Positions 22,101-32,333 are shown, counted from the stretch's first letter. The stretch is 64,000 nt of DNA from Erysipelotrichaceae bacterium (GCA_015059065.1 SVBE01000005.1:1-64000); one strand, 5' to 3'. Numbers and translations: made by a program. Notes: generated by a model not told the origin, from the sequence alone.

Positions 22101-24916
22101 GTAAGAAATTCTCGTTATTTACTAGAACAGTGCTCAATGAGGAAGACTTTGCAGGAGTTACTGCTCTTAAGTCTTATGCTTATGTGGGCTTAGGATTAAC
22201 AGAAGTCCATATTCCTGACACAGTGACTTCCATGGAAAAATATCTCTTCCAAAACAACACCACGATGGTGACTCTTGAATTACCATATTTAGGCTCCTCC
22301 CTTGAAAAGGATTACTACTTCACTGGTATGGACGAATTATTCAAAGACGATATTATTCCAGCCACATTGACTAATGTGACTATCCGTGGTGGTTATCTCA
22401 TCAACAACGCCTTTGTTACCAACAACAATGTGAAGAATTTGGTGTTAGGTGATGATGTCATATTCGCTCATATTGATGGATATATGTACTACGAAGACTT
22501 CATGTCAAGTAAATGTTTATCAGGATGTCAACACATCGAGAAGATTACTCTCAACGTCGATAAGCTTGGTAGTTTGTCTTACTCCGCCAATTATTACAGA
22601 TTATCAACTTTATTCTCTGGAACTTCTGGAACTTCTGGAACTCCATCCACATTAACCGAGGTAGTGGCGACTGGTAATAAGATTCCTGCTAGAGTGTTCC
22701 AAAATTCTTCATCTGTGAATAAAATTACACTTTTAGGCGAATTTGAATCGATTGGTGGTAGTGCTTTCACTGGTACATCCATCACAACTATTACAATCCC
22801 TGCTAGCGTTACTAAAATTGACTCATTTGCCTTCTTTGATGCTGATTCTCTTGTTTCCGTCATCTTTGAAGAAGGAAGTAACTTAGAAGTCATTGCTTCT
22901 AATGCCTTTACATCTTGTGATGTGCTCGCTGAAATTGAAATTCCAGGTAGTGTAGTTGAATTAGCAAGTGATGCATTTGAATACTGCCCTAACTTAACCA
23001 GCATATACTTCGATGATACAGAGACTGGTGCAAGATATATTAAAACTGCTACTAACAAGTATCACACTTTAGTGAGCGTTGATAAGAACATTACTTCCTT
23101 TGCTTTCAATAAAAATACATTGGGCATTGGTAATAACGCTTTCTATAACTGTAAAAACATCACTTCGATCACTATTCCTAATACGATTAGAAGAATTGAC
23201 GCTAGTGCCTTTGAAGGATGCTCTAACTTAGCAAGTGTGACATTTGAAGATGGTATTCAACTCTCTTCAATCCCAGCCCTCGCGTTTGGTAATTGTACTA
23301 AGCTTACTTCCGTTATCGTTCCTGAAGGAGTAACTAGTATCGGAGAGAATGCTTTCGGCGGATGTTCCCTCTTAGAAAACATTTATCTCCCGTCTACTCT
23401 TGAAAGCATGTACACCAGTGCACTGAAAAACCATAAGAGTGGAATTAACATCTACTTCAAAGGTGATTTAGGTGATTGGGTGAGCCTCACATTAACGGAT
23501 TCATCTTACAATAACTACAATGGCAATGCGAACATCTACTATTATGATGGTAGTGATTATGCTCTAATTGGTTCAAATCTCGTCATTCCTGGGAAAGTTA
23601 CTTCCATCAACGATATGACTCTTGGACAATTAGATATTGATACTCTTGATATTTCCGAAGGCGTGGAGAACATTGGAAAATATGCCTTTGCAGGAGCGAA
23701 AATGACAGAAGTCACTCTCCCAAGCTCATTGACACATATCGGCATGAATGCCTTTGATACTTGTTCCTCATTAGTGGATGTCTATTATAACGGCACGATT
23801 AAGGATTGGCTCGGTATTTACTTCGACAGCCCGACTTCTAACCCAATGTATTACGCGACTTACTTCTATATCTTAGATGAAAATGGCGATGTGAATCATA
23901 ACGGTCAAAAGTATTCTTTACTCCGTGATTTAGTCATCCCAGAAGGAACCACTTCGATTAATGGCTATGCGTTCTACAGCTTTGAATGTTTATATAGCGT
24001 GACCATCCCATCTACACTTGCCACTGTTAATAACGCTGCATTCTATGAATGTACTGGTATCGTTCAAGTGGTGAACAATAATTCACAATTACAGAATCTT
24101 GGTGACAATACTAATAACGGTTACATTGCTTATTATGCTGTAACTCATGATCACGTTAGCAGAATCTATAAAGATGCTGATAATGGTTTCGTCTACCACA
24201 TCGTTAGTGGTTTACGTACTGTTCTTGACTATGTAGGAAGCGATCCAGATGTGGTTGTTCCAAGTGACTATAATGCGCTTAACACTTTAAGTATCGATAA
24301 ACCGTTTATCGAATCTGTGAAGCTCACTTCTACAAATCAAAGTGTAAGAGTTAACGAAAAAGCCTTTGGCTTACACGCGACGGGATTAAGAAAGATCTCT
24401 TTGACCACTGTGTATAACTACACAAACGGCGTAAGCGATCCAACATTCAGCAAGATGATGTATCCTGAAGTTGCTAAGAACTTAACAGAAATCGAACTCA
24501 CTTCAAATGTCTTCCAAATCAAGAATGGTTCTCTTGCTAATCTCACTTCATTAGAAAAGATTACTGTTCCATTTGTGGGAACAGGATCAATCGGATCTGG
24601 CACTTCAGTGAGATTCGTTGATATCTTTGATTCCGTTCCATCCACTTTAAGAACTGTGGTAGTTGCAGAGAACCCATATTCGACAAAATTAGGCTCATAT
24701 TCATTCGATGGTGGAGCTTCTATGGTCACTTCATTAACCATCCCAAGCACAATCACTCAAATTGACGGTTATGCTTTTAGTGGTAGTAATTACACAAGCA
24801 TCAATTTCGCTGGAACTAAAGACCAGTGGAGCAAAATCACTAAGGACGTCAACTGGAAGAGCGGTTGCTCATCATTAACACAGATCGTGTGTACTGATGA
24901 AACAGTTTCAGTCTAG
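16187..24916 (+). CDS. giant BspA-like leucine-rich-repeat (LRR_5) lipoprotein, interrupted by an in-frame TAG at 16436-16438
   Basis: ORFs 16187-16438 and 16493-24916 share a frame; only stop between them is TAG 16436; N-terminus MAKIVKFLPGLFAVAVLGLSACGS (lipobox), then dozens of LTSVTIPxSVTxIGxxAFxxCxxL repeats. Confidence 0.85.
22616..22642 (+). repeat. 9-bp x 3 in-frame microsatellite (TCTGGAACT)
   Basis: TCTGGAACTTCTGGAACTTCTGGAACT encoding SGTSGTSGT. Confidence 0.9.
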
Positions 24917-24951
24917 TTAAAAAACACTAAATAACACGTAAAAATGAACTG

Positions 24952-24991
24952 TACCCCAAATCCTGGACCAACCAGGAGGAGGGGTATTTTT
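24952..24991 (+). terminator. intrinsic terminator / large hairpin
   Basis: TACCCC AAA TCCTGG ACCAA CCAGGA GGA GGGGTA TTTTT. Confidence 0.7.
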
Positions 24992-25096
24992 CGATAATAA
25001 TGGTCTTTTGTTTTGTGATTTTATTAATAATGCGAATCGATTTACGGACTTATATATAAAAAAGACCCTTCTCATAGTTTGAGTCGGGCCAATTCA

Positions 25097-26371
25097 TTAT
25101 TTATTAAATTTCAGTTTCTCTCTTTTTAATAAATAAGTAGTCAATCCGCTTCCAGCGATTAAAAAGTCGATTAGAAAGGTAAACAAGTTGATGAATTGCC
25201 AATTGCCGGGTTCATTAATAGTGTATTGGTTTTTGAAGCGTTCATGTACTTGGCTATTATTTGATGGGGCAAAATGAAGAGTGTCATTTTCGGTGACATT
25301 GCTACTTAATCCTAGTAAGAAATTGTTTTCATAATAAATAATGCAACTACGCGCTAGATATTCAACATAAAAGCCGTTAGATAATTCCTTAGTTATTTTA
25401 GGGAGATCTTCACCACCGTTAGGGTTAGTTATATTAGGGAGATATTCTCCGCTAGGGCCGAAATATAAATCTAATGTAATATCACCAGTTGGGATATTTT
25501 GATACATAGAGCCTTCTTTTGTACTAATTGTATATGAGTAATTATATGCTTTCATCAGAATGGTTAGCGCGTCATTATTTTTATTGATGTTAAATGTATA
25601 AATATATTCTTTTATTTCATTGCTATTATATTTTTTAGCAAATACCCATGGTCCAGCATTAGCAAAAAATAATCCAACTATTAATACAATTAATCCAGGT
25701 AAACCGAAATAGAGGAGATACTTTTTCTTTTTCTTTGCATTATTGTTGATGATATTTTTCTCTTCATCATTAAGCGAATAATCCGGATTATTTAATAATG
25801 TTTTGTTCATTAAAGAATAGAAAAGTGGTGATAAGAGATAGAAAGTATATAAAGATATAAAGCGTGTATATATGAGTAGTGATTTACGTATATATGGGTT
25901 ATAGCCATCAATAGTTAATAAATAATTACTTCTTAATACAATTAAAACAATTAATCCTGCAATATAAGTGATTAACGCAATAGTTAAAACAATTATTGCC
26001 CATAAAGCTGGCAAGAAAAATATAGATAAAACTGCTAATATAGTAGATATAATCAAAAACAAAGATGTTAGAAGAAGATTATTTTTAAACCTCAAATAGT
26101 TTCTTTTTGCTAGTTGAGAATAAACCTTTTTTTCTTTTTTAGAAATATCTTCCTCATCGATTCTTTTTTCTCCAATGATTAGTTCTTCAACTGAGACATC
26201 AAATATTTCTGCAATAACGGGAAGAATGGATAAATCTGGAGACGATCTATCACTTTCCCAACTAGATATTGTTTTATTTGAGACGTGAAGAATACTTCCC
26301 AGTTGTTCTTGTGTCATCCCTTTTGATTTTCTAAGTGTCATGATGAATTTGCCGATAGACTTCTTTTCCAT
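25097..26371 (-). CDS. XRE-family HTH transcriptional regulator with C-terminal membrane region
   Basis: GKFIMTLRKSKGMTQEQLGSILHVSNKTISSWESDRSSPDL HTH; several TM helices; start moved to ATG 26371 with AAGGAG upstream. Confidence 0.85.
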   Translation of the reverse strand: MEKKSIGKFIMTLRKSKGMTQEQLGSILHVSNKTISSWESDRSSPDLSILPVIAEIFDVSVEELIIGEKRIDEEDISKKEKKVYSQLAKRNYLRFKNNLLLTSLFLIISTILAVLSIFFLPALWAIIVLTIALITYIAGLIVLIVLRSNYLLTIDGYNPYIRKSLLIYTRFISLYTFYLLSPLFYSLMNKTLLNNPDYSLNDEEKNIINNNAKKKKKYLLYFGLPGLIVLIVGLFFANAGPWVFAKKYNSNEIKEYIYTFNINKNNDALTILMKAYNYSYTISTKEGSMYQNIPTGDITLDLYFGPSGEYLPNITNPNGGEDLPKITKELSNGFYVEYLARSCIIYYENNFLLGLSSNVTENDTLHFAPSNNSQVHERFKNQYTINEPGNWQFINLFTFLIDFLIAGSGLTTYLLKREKLKFNK

Positions 26372-26614
26372 AGCGTTGCTCCTTACGCTTACACTATACA
26401 AATTATAGACTGATTGTTCACCCTACCAAATGTTCAATTTGTCTATATTTTGTAGAATTATGGAAAAATACCATATAAATATGACGTGAAAATAAATGTT
26501 TTTCTAAAGAAACAGTTTTTCCTTTAATAATTTACAATAAGTAAAATATTATAAATAAAATGTTGCAACTTTACTCATAATTTCATATTATAGATAAGCG
26601 ACTTAGTTGCGATT

Positions 26615-26690
26615 GCCGACTTAGCTCAATTGGTAGAGCAACTGAATCGTAATCAGTAGGTTGCGGGTTCAATTCCTGTAGTCGGCACCA
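26615..26690 (+). tRNA. tRNA-Thr (CGT)
   Basis: Cloverleaf, anticodon loop ATCGTAA, T-loop GGTTCAATTCC, encoded CCA. Confidence 0.95.
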
Positions 26691-26697
26691 ATCCCAT

Positions 26698-26773
26698 GGA
26701 TATTTAGCTCAGCTGGGAGAGCATCTGTTTGACGTACAGAAGGTCGGGGGTTCGATCCCCTCAGTATCCACCA
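26698..26773 (+). tRNA. tRNA-Val (GAC)
   Basis: Cloverleaf, anticodon loop TTGACGT, T-loop GGTTCGATCCC, encoded CCA. Confidence 0.95.
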
Positions 26774-26784
26774 AATAGATTATT

Positions 26785-26812
26785 AACTGTTGATTAATCA
26801 ACAGTTTTTTGT
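26785..26812 (+). terminator. intrinsic terminator after tRNA pair
   Basis: AACTGTTGATTAATCAACAGTTTTTTG. Confidence 0.8.
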
Positions 26813-26847
26813 TTTTCAAAAACGAATATGTATATAATATAAACATT

Positions 26848-27789
26848 ATGAAAGTCCTCATATGTTATTTTACAGGAACGGGTAATACGCGTTTATGCGC
26901 GCAATTTTTACGCAACCACTTTATTGAAAAAGAACAAGATGTCACTCTTTATGAAGTGGAAGTGGGGAATGATAACATCCCAGATCCTAACGATTATGAT
27001 TTAATCGGTTTTGGCTATCCGATTCACGCATTTAATACCCCTGGACTCTTTGCCTCTTTTATTAAAAGATTACCAAAAGTAAATAATAAGAAATATTTTA
27101 TATTTAAGGTCAGTGGTGAACCTTTCTCCTTTAATAATGCTTCAAGCCATCACATCTATAGAAAGCTAAAAAGAAAAGGCTATGAACTCATCATGGAGAA
27201 ACATTATTTAATGCCTTATAACATCATCTTCAAATATAAAGATGAACTCCAAAAGCAGATGTATTTATATTTAGATCCTCTTACTAAGGTAATGGCGATT
27301 AGATTAGTGAATGGAGAAATAGATAAAATTAGATATAATCCATTTCATATCTTCTTATCATTCTTATTCCGCATTGAATGGCTCGCTCCTAAAATAAATG
27401 CTTTATTCCTTCATAACAAAAAGAAAATATGTACGAACTGTATGATGTGTGTAAATAACTGCCCCACTAAATCGTTACATGTCACTAGGAAAGGGAAGAT
27501 TAAAACTACCACGAAATGCGCTTTATGTATGCGTTGCTCGCTTAATTGTCCAACTAAAGCAATACATATGGGAATATTCCAACCCTGGATTGTGACAGGT
27601 GGTTTCCATTATAAAAAGTTAGTGAAAGACGAATCCAATAATGGCACTTATATCAATTATCAGACCAAAGGTTATTTCAAATTATTTAGAAAATATTATC
27701 TCAAACAAAACGAATTATTAAGACAGTATAATATTGAAATACCTGTTAAATATAACGAAGAAAATAAATTAGAAAATTTAAAGAAATGA
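26848..27789 (+). CDS. EFR1-type flavodoxin/ferredoxin fusion protein
   Basis: Flavodoxin FTGTGNTR plus two 4Fe-4S clusters (CTNCMMCVNNCPTKS, CALCMRCSLNCPTKA); start moved from 26809. Confidence 0.88.
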   Translation: MKVLICYFTGTGNTRLCAQFLRNHFIEKEQDVTLYEVEVGNDNIPDPNDYDLIGFGYPIHAFNTPGLFASFIKRLPKVNNKKYFIFKVSGEPFSFNNASSHHIYRKLKRKGYELIMEKHYLMPYNIIFKYKDELQKQMYLYLDPLTKVMAIRLVNGEIDKIRYNPFHIFLSFLFRIEWLAPKINALFLHNKKKICTNCMMCVNNCPTKSLHVTRKGKIKTTTKCALCMRCSLNCPTKAIHMGIFQPWIVTGGFHYKKLVKDESNNGTYINYQTKGYFKLFRKYYLKQNELLRQYNIEIPVKYNEENKLENLKK

Positions 27790-27794
27790 TATTA

Positions 27795-28793
27795 TTAAAA
27801 ATTGGTCTCTTTCATCCAGTTAATAGTATCGATGAGAGACTCTTTTATCGATAATGGTTGATAGCCGGTTAATGAAGTGATTTTATCGTGACTATAATTC
27901 GAATTCTGCGATAAACAATCCATCGAAAAACCTGTAAATAGTGGTTTTTTATGCGCAATTCTGGCAGATAATTCAATAAACGGGGAGATTAATTTGATGA
28001 GCCAATGAGGAATCGTGAAGTTAACTTTTCTCGCTCCAGAAAGCTCGCTTGATAGCCCCATTAAATCCTTCACAGAGATATATTCTCCTGACAATATATA
28101 ACTTTCCTTATTTTGTCCTTTTTCAATGAGGTCCACAATTCCTTTTGCGACATCTCTTACGTCGACAATATCATAACCACCTTTAGTGATCGCTGGTAGT
28201 TTGTTCGTTATCGCTTTTTTAATCGCGATGTTTATTGGGGCTCCAAAAGGATCGTTTGGTCCCATGATGGCAGAAGGGCAGACGATGATTACTTCAAAAT
28301 CTTTATTTGCTTGGTCTAATACATAATTGTTAGATATCGCTTTGCTTTTGGAATATACACCGATGACTTTATCTTCATCATATCGCTCTTGCTCATAGAT
28401 TGGCTCATTGCCTTTTCTTCTTGAGATTGCGTCCACGCTGGAGACATATATCATCTTTTTAAAACCAAACTTTTTAGCGAGATCAGTAATAATCTTAGTT
28501 CCATCAACATTGATTTTCATCGTTAACGGATCATTAGACTTATATACAGATATTCTTCCAGCCGCGTGAATTAATATTTTTTCTTCATCTGTTTTATAGG
28601 AAAGAAACTTCTTAACATCATCTTCGTTTAAGATATTTCCTTCGATATATGCAATATTCCCTGGTATATCTCTATGGTTGTCATTGGGCAAAACAAAACC
28701 GACGATTCTTGCATCAGGTTCTTTTGTTAGCAAATAGGAAATGATGTTTCTTCCTAAAAAGCCAGTTATTCCCGTTATAAAGTATGTTTTCAT
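27795..28793 (-). CDS. NAD-dependent epimerase/dehydratase family protein (extended SDR)
   Basis: TGITGFLGRNI, VYSKSKA (YxxxK), SSVDA motifs. Confidence 0.88.
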   Translation of the reverse strand: MKTYFITGITGFLGRNIISYLLTKEPDARIVGFVLPNDNHRDIPGNIAYIEGNILNEDDVKKFLSYKTDEEKILIHAAGRISVYKSNDPLTMKINVDGTKIITDLAKKFGFKKMIYVSSVDAISRRKGNEPIYEQERYDEDKVIGVYSKSKAISNNYVLDQANKDFEVIIVCPSAIMGPNDPFGAPINIAIKKAITNKLPAITKGGYDIVDVRDVAKGIVDLIEKGQNKESYILSGEYISVKDLMGLSSELSGARKVNFTIPHWLIKLISPFIELSARIAHKKPLFTGFSMDCLSQNSNYSHDKITSLTGYQPLSIKESLIDTINWMKETNF

Positions 28794-28831
28794 CACACTT
28801 ATTATAATATGTTGCTATAATAATTGCACAC

Positions 28832-28905
28832 GCACCGATAGTTTAGTGGTAGAACTTCAGCTTCCCAAGCTGATCGTGCGGGTCCGATTCCCGTTCGGTG
28901 CTCCA
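28832..28905 (+). tRNA. tRNA-Gly (CCC)
   Basis: Cloverleaf, anticodon loop TTCCCAA, encoded CCA. Confidence 0.95.
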
Positions 28906-28918
28906 TTTGAATGAAAAT

Positions 28919-28943
28919 TCCCCTCATCACTGGGGATTTTTTA
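28919..28943 (+). terminator. intrinsic terminator after tRNA-Gly
   Basis: CCCCTCATCACTGGGGATTTTTT. Confidence 0.75.
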
Positions 28944-28962
28944 TGTATAATTGGTATTAGAT

Positions 28963-29640
28963 ATGAAGAAAGATATAGTCCTCAAGGTTATTGCCCTCAT
29001 CGCGAATCTTTTTCTTTTCGTGAATAGCGTGGTCATCTGTATTAACGCTCCGATTAATGGATATCAATTTGGTAATCTCCATGTTCCTGGTGGTGATCCA
29101 TCTTACTTCAGATATTTCACCAACCTTAGCAATTTATATACAGGTATCGTTTCTTTTATCATTTTCATCTATTTAATTAAGAACTTTAAAAAAGATTTCT
29201 ATTTACCAAAATGGCTACGCATATTAGAACTTACAGGTGTAACTAGTTTGATGCTCACATTCCTCACGGTCATTTTATTCCTTGTGCCAACTTATGTCGC
29301 TAAAGGGAATAGTTTCTGGGATATGTATCTCTATGATATGTTCTTCTTCCATTTCTTTAATCCATTGGTGGCTTTATTCATCTTCTTGGTGTTAATAAAA
29401 GGAGACAAGCTCACATGGAAAGAAGCTTTATTTGGAATGATTCCAATGGTGTTATATGCAATCTTCTATACGATATTTGTTCTGACAGGTGGAGAAGATT
29501 TCTATGGTTTCACCTTTGGAGGGAAATTCTGGTTACTACCTATTGTCTTACCAGTGATGCTTGGAGCAACATATCTCATCAGTTTCCTCTCATCGTTTTT
29601 ATATAATAAAATAAGAATAAAGAAGACAATCATTAATTGA
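28963..29640 (+). CDS. six-TM-type membrane protein, paralog 1
   Basis: Start ATG 28963 (MKKDIVLKVIALIANLFLF); strong similarity to next ORF (FTNLSNxYxGIVSFIIF, LPKWLRILELxGVTxxMLTFLTVILFLVPT). Confidence 0.8.
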   Translation: MKKDIVLKVIALIANLFLFVNSVVICINAPINGYQFGNLHVPGGDPSYFRYFTNLSNLYTGIVSFIIFIYLIKNFKKDFYLPKWLRILELTGVTSLMLTFLTVILFLVPTYVAKGNSFWDMYLYDMFFFHFFNPLVALFIFLVLIKGDKLTWKEALFGMIPMVLYAIFYTIFVLTGGEDFYGFTFGGKFWLLPIVLPVMLGATYLISFLSSFLYNKIRIKKTIIN

Positions 29641-29685
29641 AACTAGTTATCCCCTTAATCGGGGATTTCTTATATAATTGTTTTA

Positions 29686-30333
29686 ATGAAAAAAGAATTG
29701 ATTATCAAAATCATTGGGCTAATTATTAATCTTTTCCTTTTTGTGAGTAGCTTGGTTGTCTTTTTTAGAATCATCTTTGCTCCAGAAGGGAATTTAAGAT
29801 ATTTTCAGCAGTTTACTAATCTGAGCAATATCTATATGGGGATTGTCTCTTTTATCATCTTTATATTGACCCTAATTCATTTTAAAAAAGATTATGTGCT
29901 ACCAAAGTGGCTTAGAATTCTTGAATTATCAGGAGTGACCGGAGTGATGCTCACATTCCTTACAGTGATTTTATTCCTTGTCCCAACACAGGTGAGGAGT
30001 TGGACTGATTTTTATAATATGTATAAAAACGATATGTTCTTCTTTCATTTCCTTAATCCCTTATTAGCGTTTTTCACTTTTCTTTTCTTTGTTAAAGGTG
30101 ATAGGCTCAACCGGAAAGAAGATTTCTTGGGGATGGTACCGATGGTTATTTATTCCATCTTTTATGTAATCTTTGTCCTCACTCATACGTGGAGAGATTT
30201 TTATGGATTTACTTTTGGTGGAAAATATTGGGCGATGCCATTATCTTTATTAGTGATGTATGCTGCAGCATATTTGATTAGTTTTTTCACTTCAATTATT
30301 TATAATAAGATTAGCTATAAAAAGGAGAAGTAA
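29686..30333 (+). CDS. six-TM-type membrane protein, paralog 2
   Basis: Tandem paralog of 28963-29640. Confidence 0.82.
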   Translation: MKKELIIKIIGLIINLFLFVSSLVVFFRIIFAPEGNLRYFQQFTNLSNIYMGIVSFIIFILTLIHFKKDYVLPKWLRILELSGVTGVMLTFLTVILFLVPTQVRSWTDFYNMYKNDMFFFHFLNPLLAFFTFLFFVKGDRLNRKEDFLGMVPMVIYSIFYVIFVLTHTWRDFYGFTFGGKYWAMPLSLLVMYAAAYLISFFTSIIYNKISYKKEK

Positions 30334-30334
30334 G

Positions 30335-30541
30335 ATGGATTGGTCACAAACAAAAAGAGTAGTGTTAATGATTGTATTTGCGGTATTATGCCTCGGCTTA
30401 ATCGTCGGCGGTATTATTATGTTTGTGAAATTCCCTGAACAAATTATATATGGTCTACTTTTCCTATTAGGGGCTTCTATTTGTTTATTCCTCTCTCTAT
30501 TTAATCTTCCAATTAAAGAGAAGACTAATCGTGGGAGATAG
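30335..30541 (+). CDS. small two-TM membrane protein
   Basis: 68 aa, two hydrophobic helices, GGAG just upstream overlapping the preceding stop. Confidence 0.6.
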   Translation: MDWSQTKRVVLMIVFAVLCLGLIVGGIIMFVKFPEQIIYGLLFLLGASICLFLSLFNLPIKEKTNRGR

Positions 30542-30971
30542 TATTTATTTTTTCTAATAGTTTATCTTTTAGATAAATATAGCGTTGTTTCTTTTCTTCT
30601 TTATTGAAGTGGTTTTCTCTATTTTGTAAGACGACGTGTTCGTAATCTAGCTTTTGGTCATGGAATTGCTCTGAAGTTAAGTCAAAAACCACATCGCCAA
30701 TTATATTGAAGCAGTGGAAGTTGCCGTCTTTTAAGGGCACTCCAAAAACTTCTCCTCCAAAGATGTCTTGAACAAGAAAGGCAGTAATTGAGCATTGACC
30801 GCATGTCTTATTGTCTTTTGACCAGTTATCTCTCATCCTCGGCGCGCAACTATATTCACACCAAATATCTGACAATAAATCATAGAGGTGACGTTGATCT
30901 TTGATTTTAATAAAGTCTTTGTTAATTGGTGAAATAGGTTTGCTTTCATTACCATAAAACTGATATTTCAT
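30525..30971 (-). CDS. YunG-like protein
   Basis: CGQCSITAFLVQDIFGGEVFGVPLKDGNFHCFN and VVFDLTSEQF resemble YunG family. Confidence 0.65.
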   Translation of the reverse strand: MKYQFYGNESKPISPINKDFIKIKDQRHLYDLLSDIWCEYSCAPRMRDNWSKDNKTCGQCSITAFLVQDIFGGEVFGVPLKDGNFHCFNIIGDVVFDLTSEQFHDQKLDYEHVVLQNRENHFNKEEKKQRYIYLKDKLLEKINTISHD

Positions 30972-31050
30972 ATAATAATCATAACAACAAATAATATTGA
31001 TTTCTCATGATATTTCTATTGGAAGGTTATTTGCTATAATTGTAGTTAGA

Positions 31051-32127
31051 ATGGCAAAAGAAATAGATTACCAAGTCACTGATTTAGTCGAATTCGATGG
31101 ATATGGGAGTTTGCATCTTCTCAATCTCCTCACCAAGGATTTTTTAGATATGGGCTATGAACTCACCGATGTGGTGGAGGTTTCTTTTTTAGATAAAAAG
31201 ATAATGATGCCAGTCGTGAAAGATTTCAATTACATCGATCTTGGATATGATGGTTTGACTTTATCCAATATGGAAGCGAATTATATCAAGTTGATTTCTT
31301 TTGGTGATTTATTTGTCCAAAAATATGGTCTAGCAGAACCAGATGATAGCGGTTCTCATCCTTGGAAATTAAAAGAGGGCTTATCTTTCCCTATCAATAT
31401 TCATATCAAATTACATCAAAAATATGGTTATAAAAAAGAATATGAAATACTCAGTTTAGATAGAACGAATAATCGAGGGGATTATGACTATTTCTCTGAT
31501 TATCAATTCGCGAACTTTAGAGAAGTAGAGTCCTCAAAATTAAAAGAGCATATTCTCTATCGCGCTTCTTCTCCTATTGACCCCCAGTTAAAAAGACATT
31601 TAATCGTCGATAAAGCAATGGAAGAAGCAGGGATTAAAACGATTATTAATGTCGTTAACCATGGCGATTTAGCCAAACAGTTTTATGGATATGAAAACAC
31701 TTATTATTCGAAACAGAATATTTTGTTTGCCCCTGCCCCTATATATTTCTTCGGTGATCGCTTTAATTCAGTAGTGGTAAAAATGGTGAAATATATGATT
31801 AGCCATGATGGACCATATTTAATTCACTGTTGGGAAGGCAAAGATCGAACTGGCTATTTAGTCGCGATTTTATTATGCTTAATCGGCGCGAGTAGAGAAG
31901 AAATAGTCAAAGATTATATCGAATCATATGTCAATTTCTTTAAGATAAGCAAAGGAAGTGAAACTTATTTCCGCATCGCTTTACGCATCTACCACATGAT
32001 TCAAAAAGGTTTTGGGGTGAATGATTTTTATAATGTAGATTTATCTAAAGAAGCGTATGATTATCTAGTGAGGATTGGGTTAGCCAAAGAAGAAATCGAC
32101 CGGTTAATTGCTATACTCTCAAAATAA
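31051..32127 (+). CDS. tyrosine phosphatase (DSP/Y_phosphatase3-like) with additional N-terminal domain
   Basis: LIHCWEGKDRTGYLVAILL (HCx5R); start moved from 30997 to ATG 31051. Confidence 0.8.
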   Translation: MAKEIDYQVTDLVEFDGYGSLHLLNLLTKDFLDMGYELTDVVEVSFLDKKIMMPVVKDFNYIDLGYDGLTLSNMEANYIKLISFGDLFVQKYGLAEPDDSGSHPWKLKEGLSFPINIHIKLHQKYGYKKEYEILSLDRTNNRGDYDYFSDYQFANFREVESSKLKEHILYRASSPIDPQLKRHLIVDKAMEEAGIKTIINVVNHGDLAKQFYGYENTYYSKQNILFAPAPIYFFGDRFNSVVVKMVKYMISHDGPYLIHCWEGKDRTGYLVAILLCLIGASREEIVKDYIESYVNFFKISKGSETYFRIALRIYHMIQKGFGVNDFYNVDLSKEAYDYLVRIGLAKEEIDRLIAILSK

Positions 32128-32132
32128 TATAC

Positions 32133-32209
32133 GCCCCTATAATTCAACTGGATAGAATGTCAGACTTCGAATCTGAAAGTTGTGGGTTCGAGTCCTACTG
32201 GGGGCGCCA
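32133..32209 (+). tRNA. tRNA-Arg (TCG)
   Basis: Cloverleaf, anticodon loop CTTCGAA, encoded CCA. Confidence 0.94.
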
Positions 32210-32277
32210 TTAGAGATAAGTATAGCTGATACGAAAGTATTGGCTATTTTTCTTTTAAAAATCTTAATTATTAAAAC

Positions 32278-32333
32278 GGGTCAGTTTAGTTTAAAAATAT
32301 GGGTCAGTTTTATTGACAAATATGGGTCAGTTT
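32278..32333 (+). repeat. three GGGTCAGTTT direct repeats at 23-bp spacing
   Basis: Copies at 32278, 32301 and 32324, upstream of the 32374 CDS. Confidence 0.9.

Noticed and set aside
22594-23058. Long antisense ORFs within the giant LRR gene
   Set aside because: Expected by-product of repetitive, codon-biased LRR coding sequence; composition is not protein-like.
26597-26640. Repeat of GCGACTTAG upstream of tRNA-Thr as a truncated tRNA copy
   Set aside because: Only ~8 bp is shared with the tRNA 5' end; too short to support a tRNA remnant.
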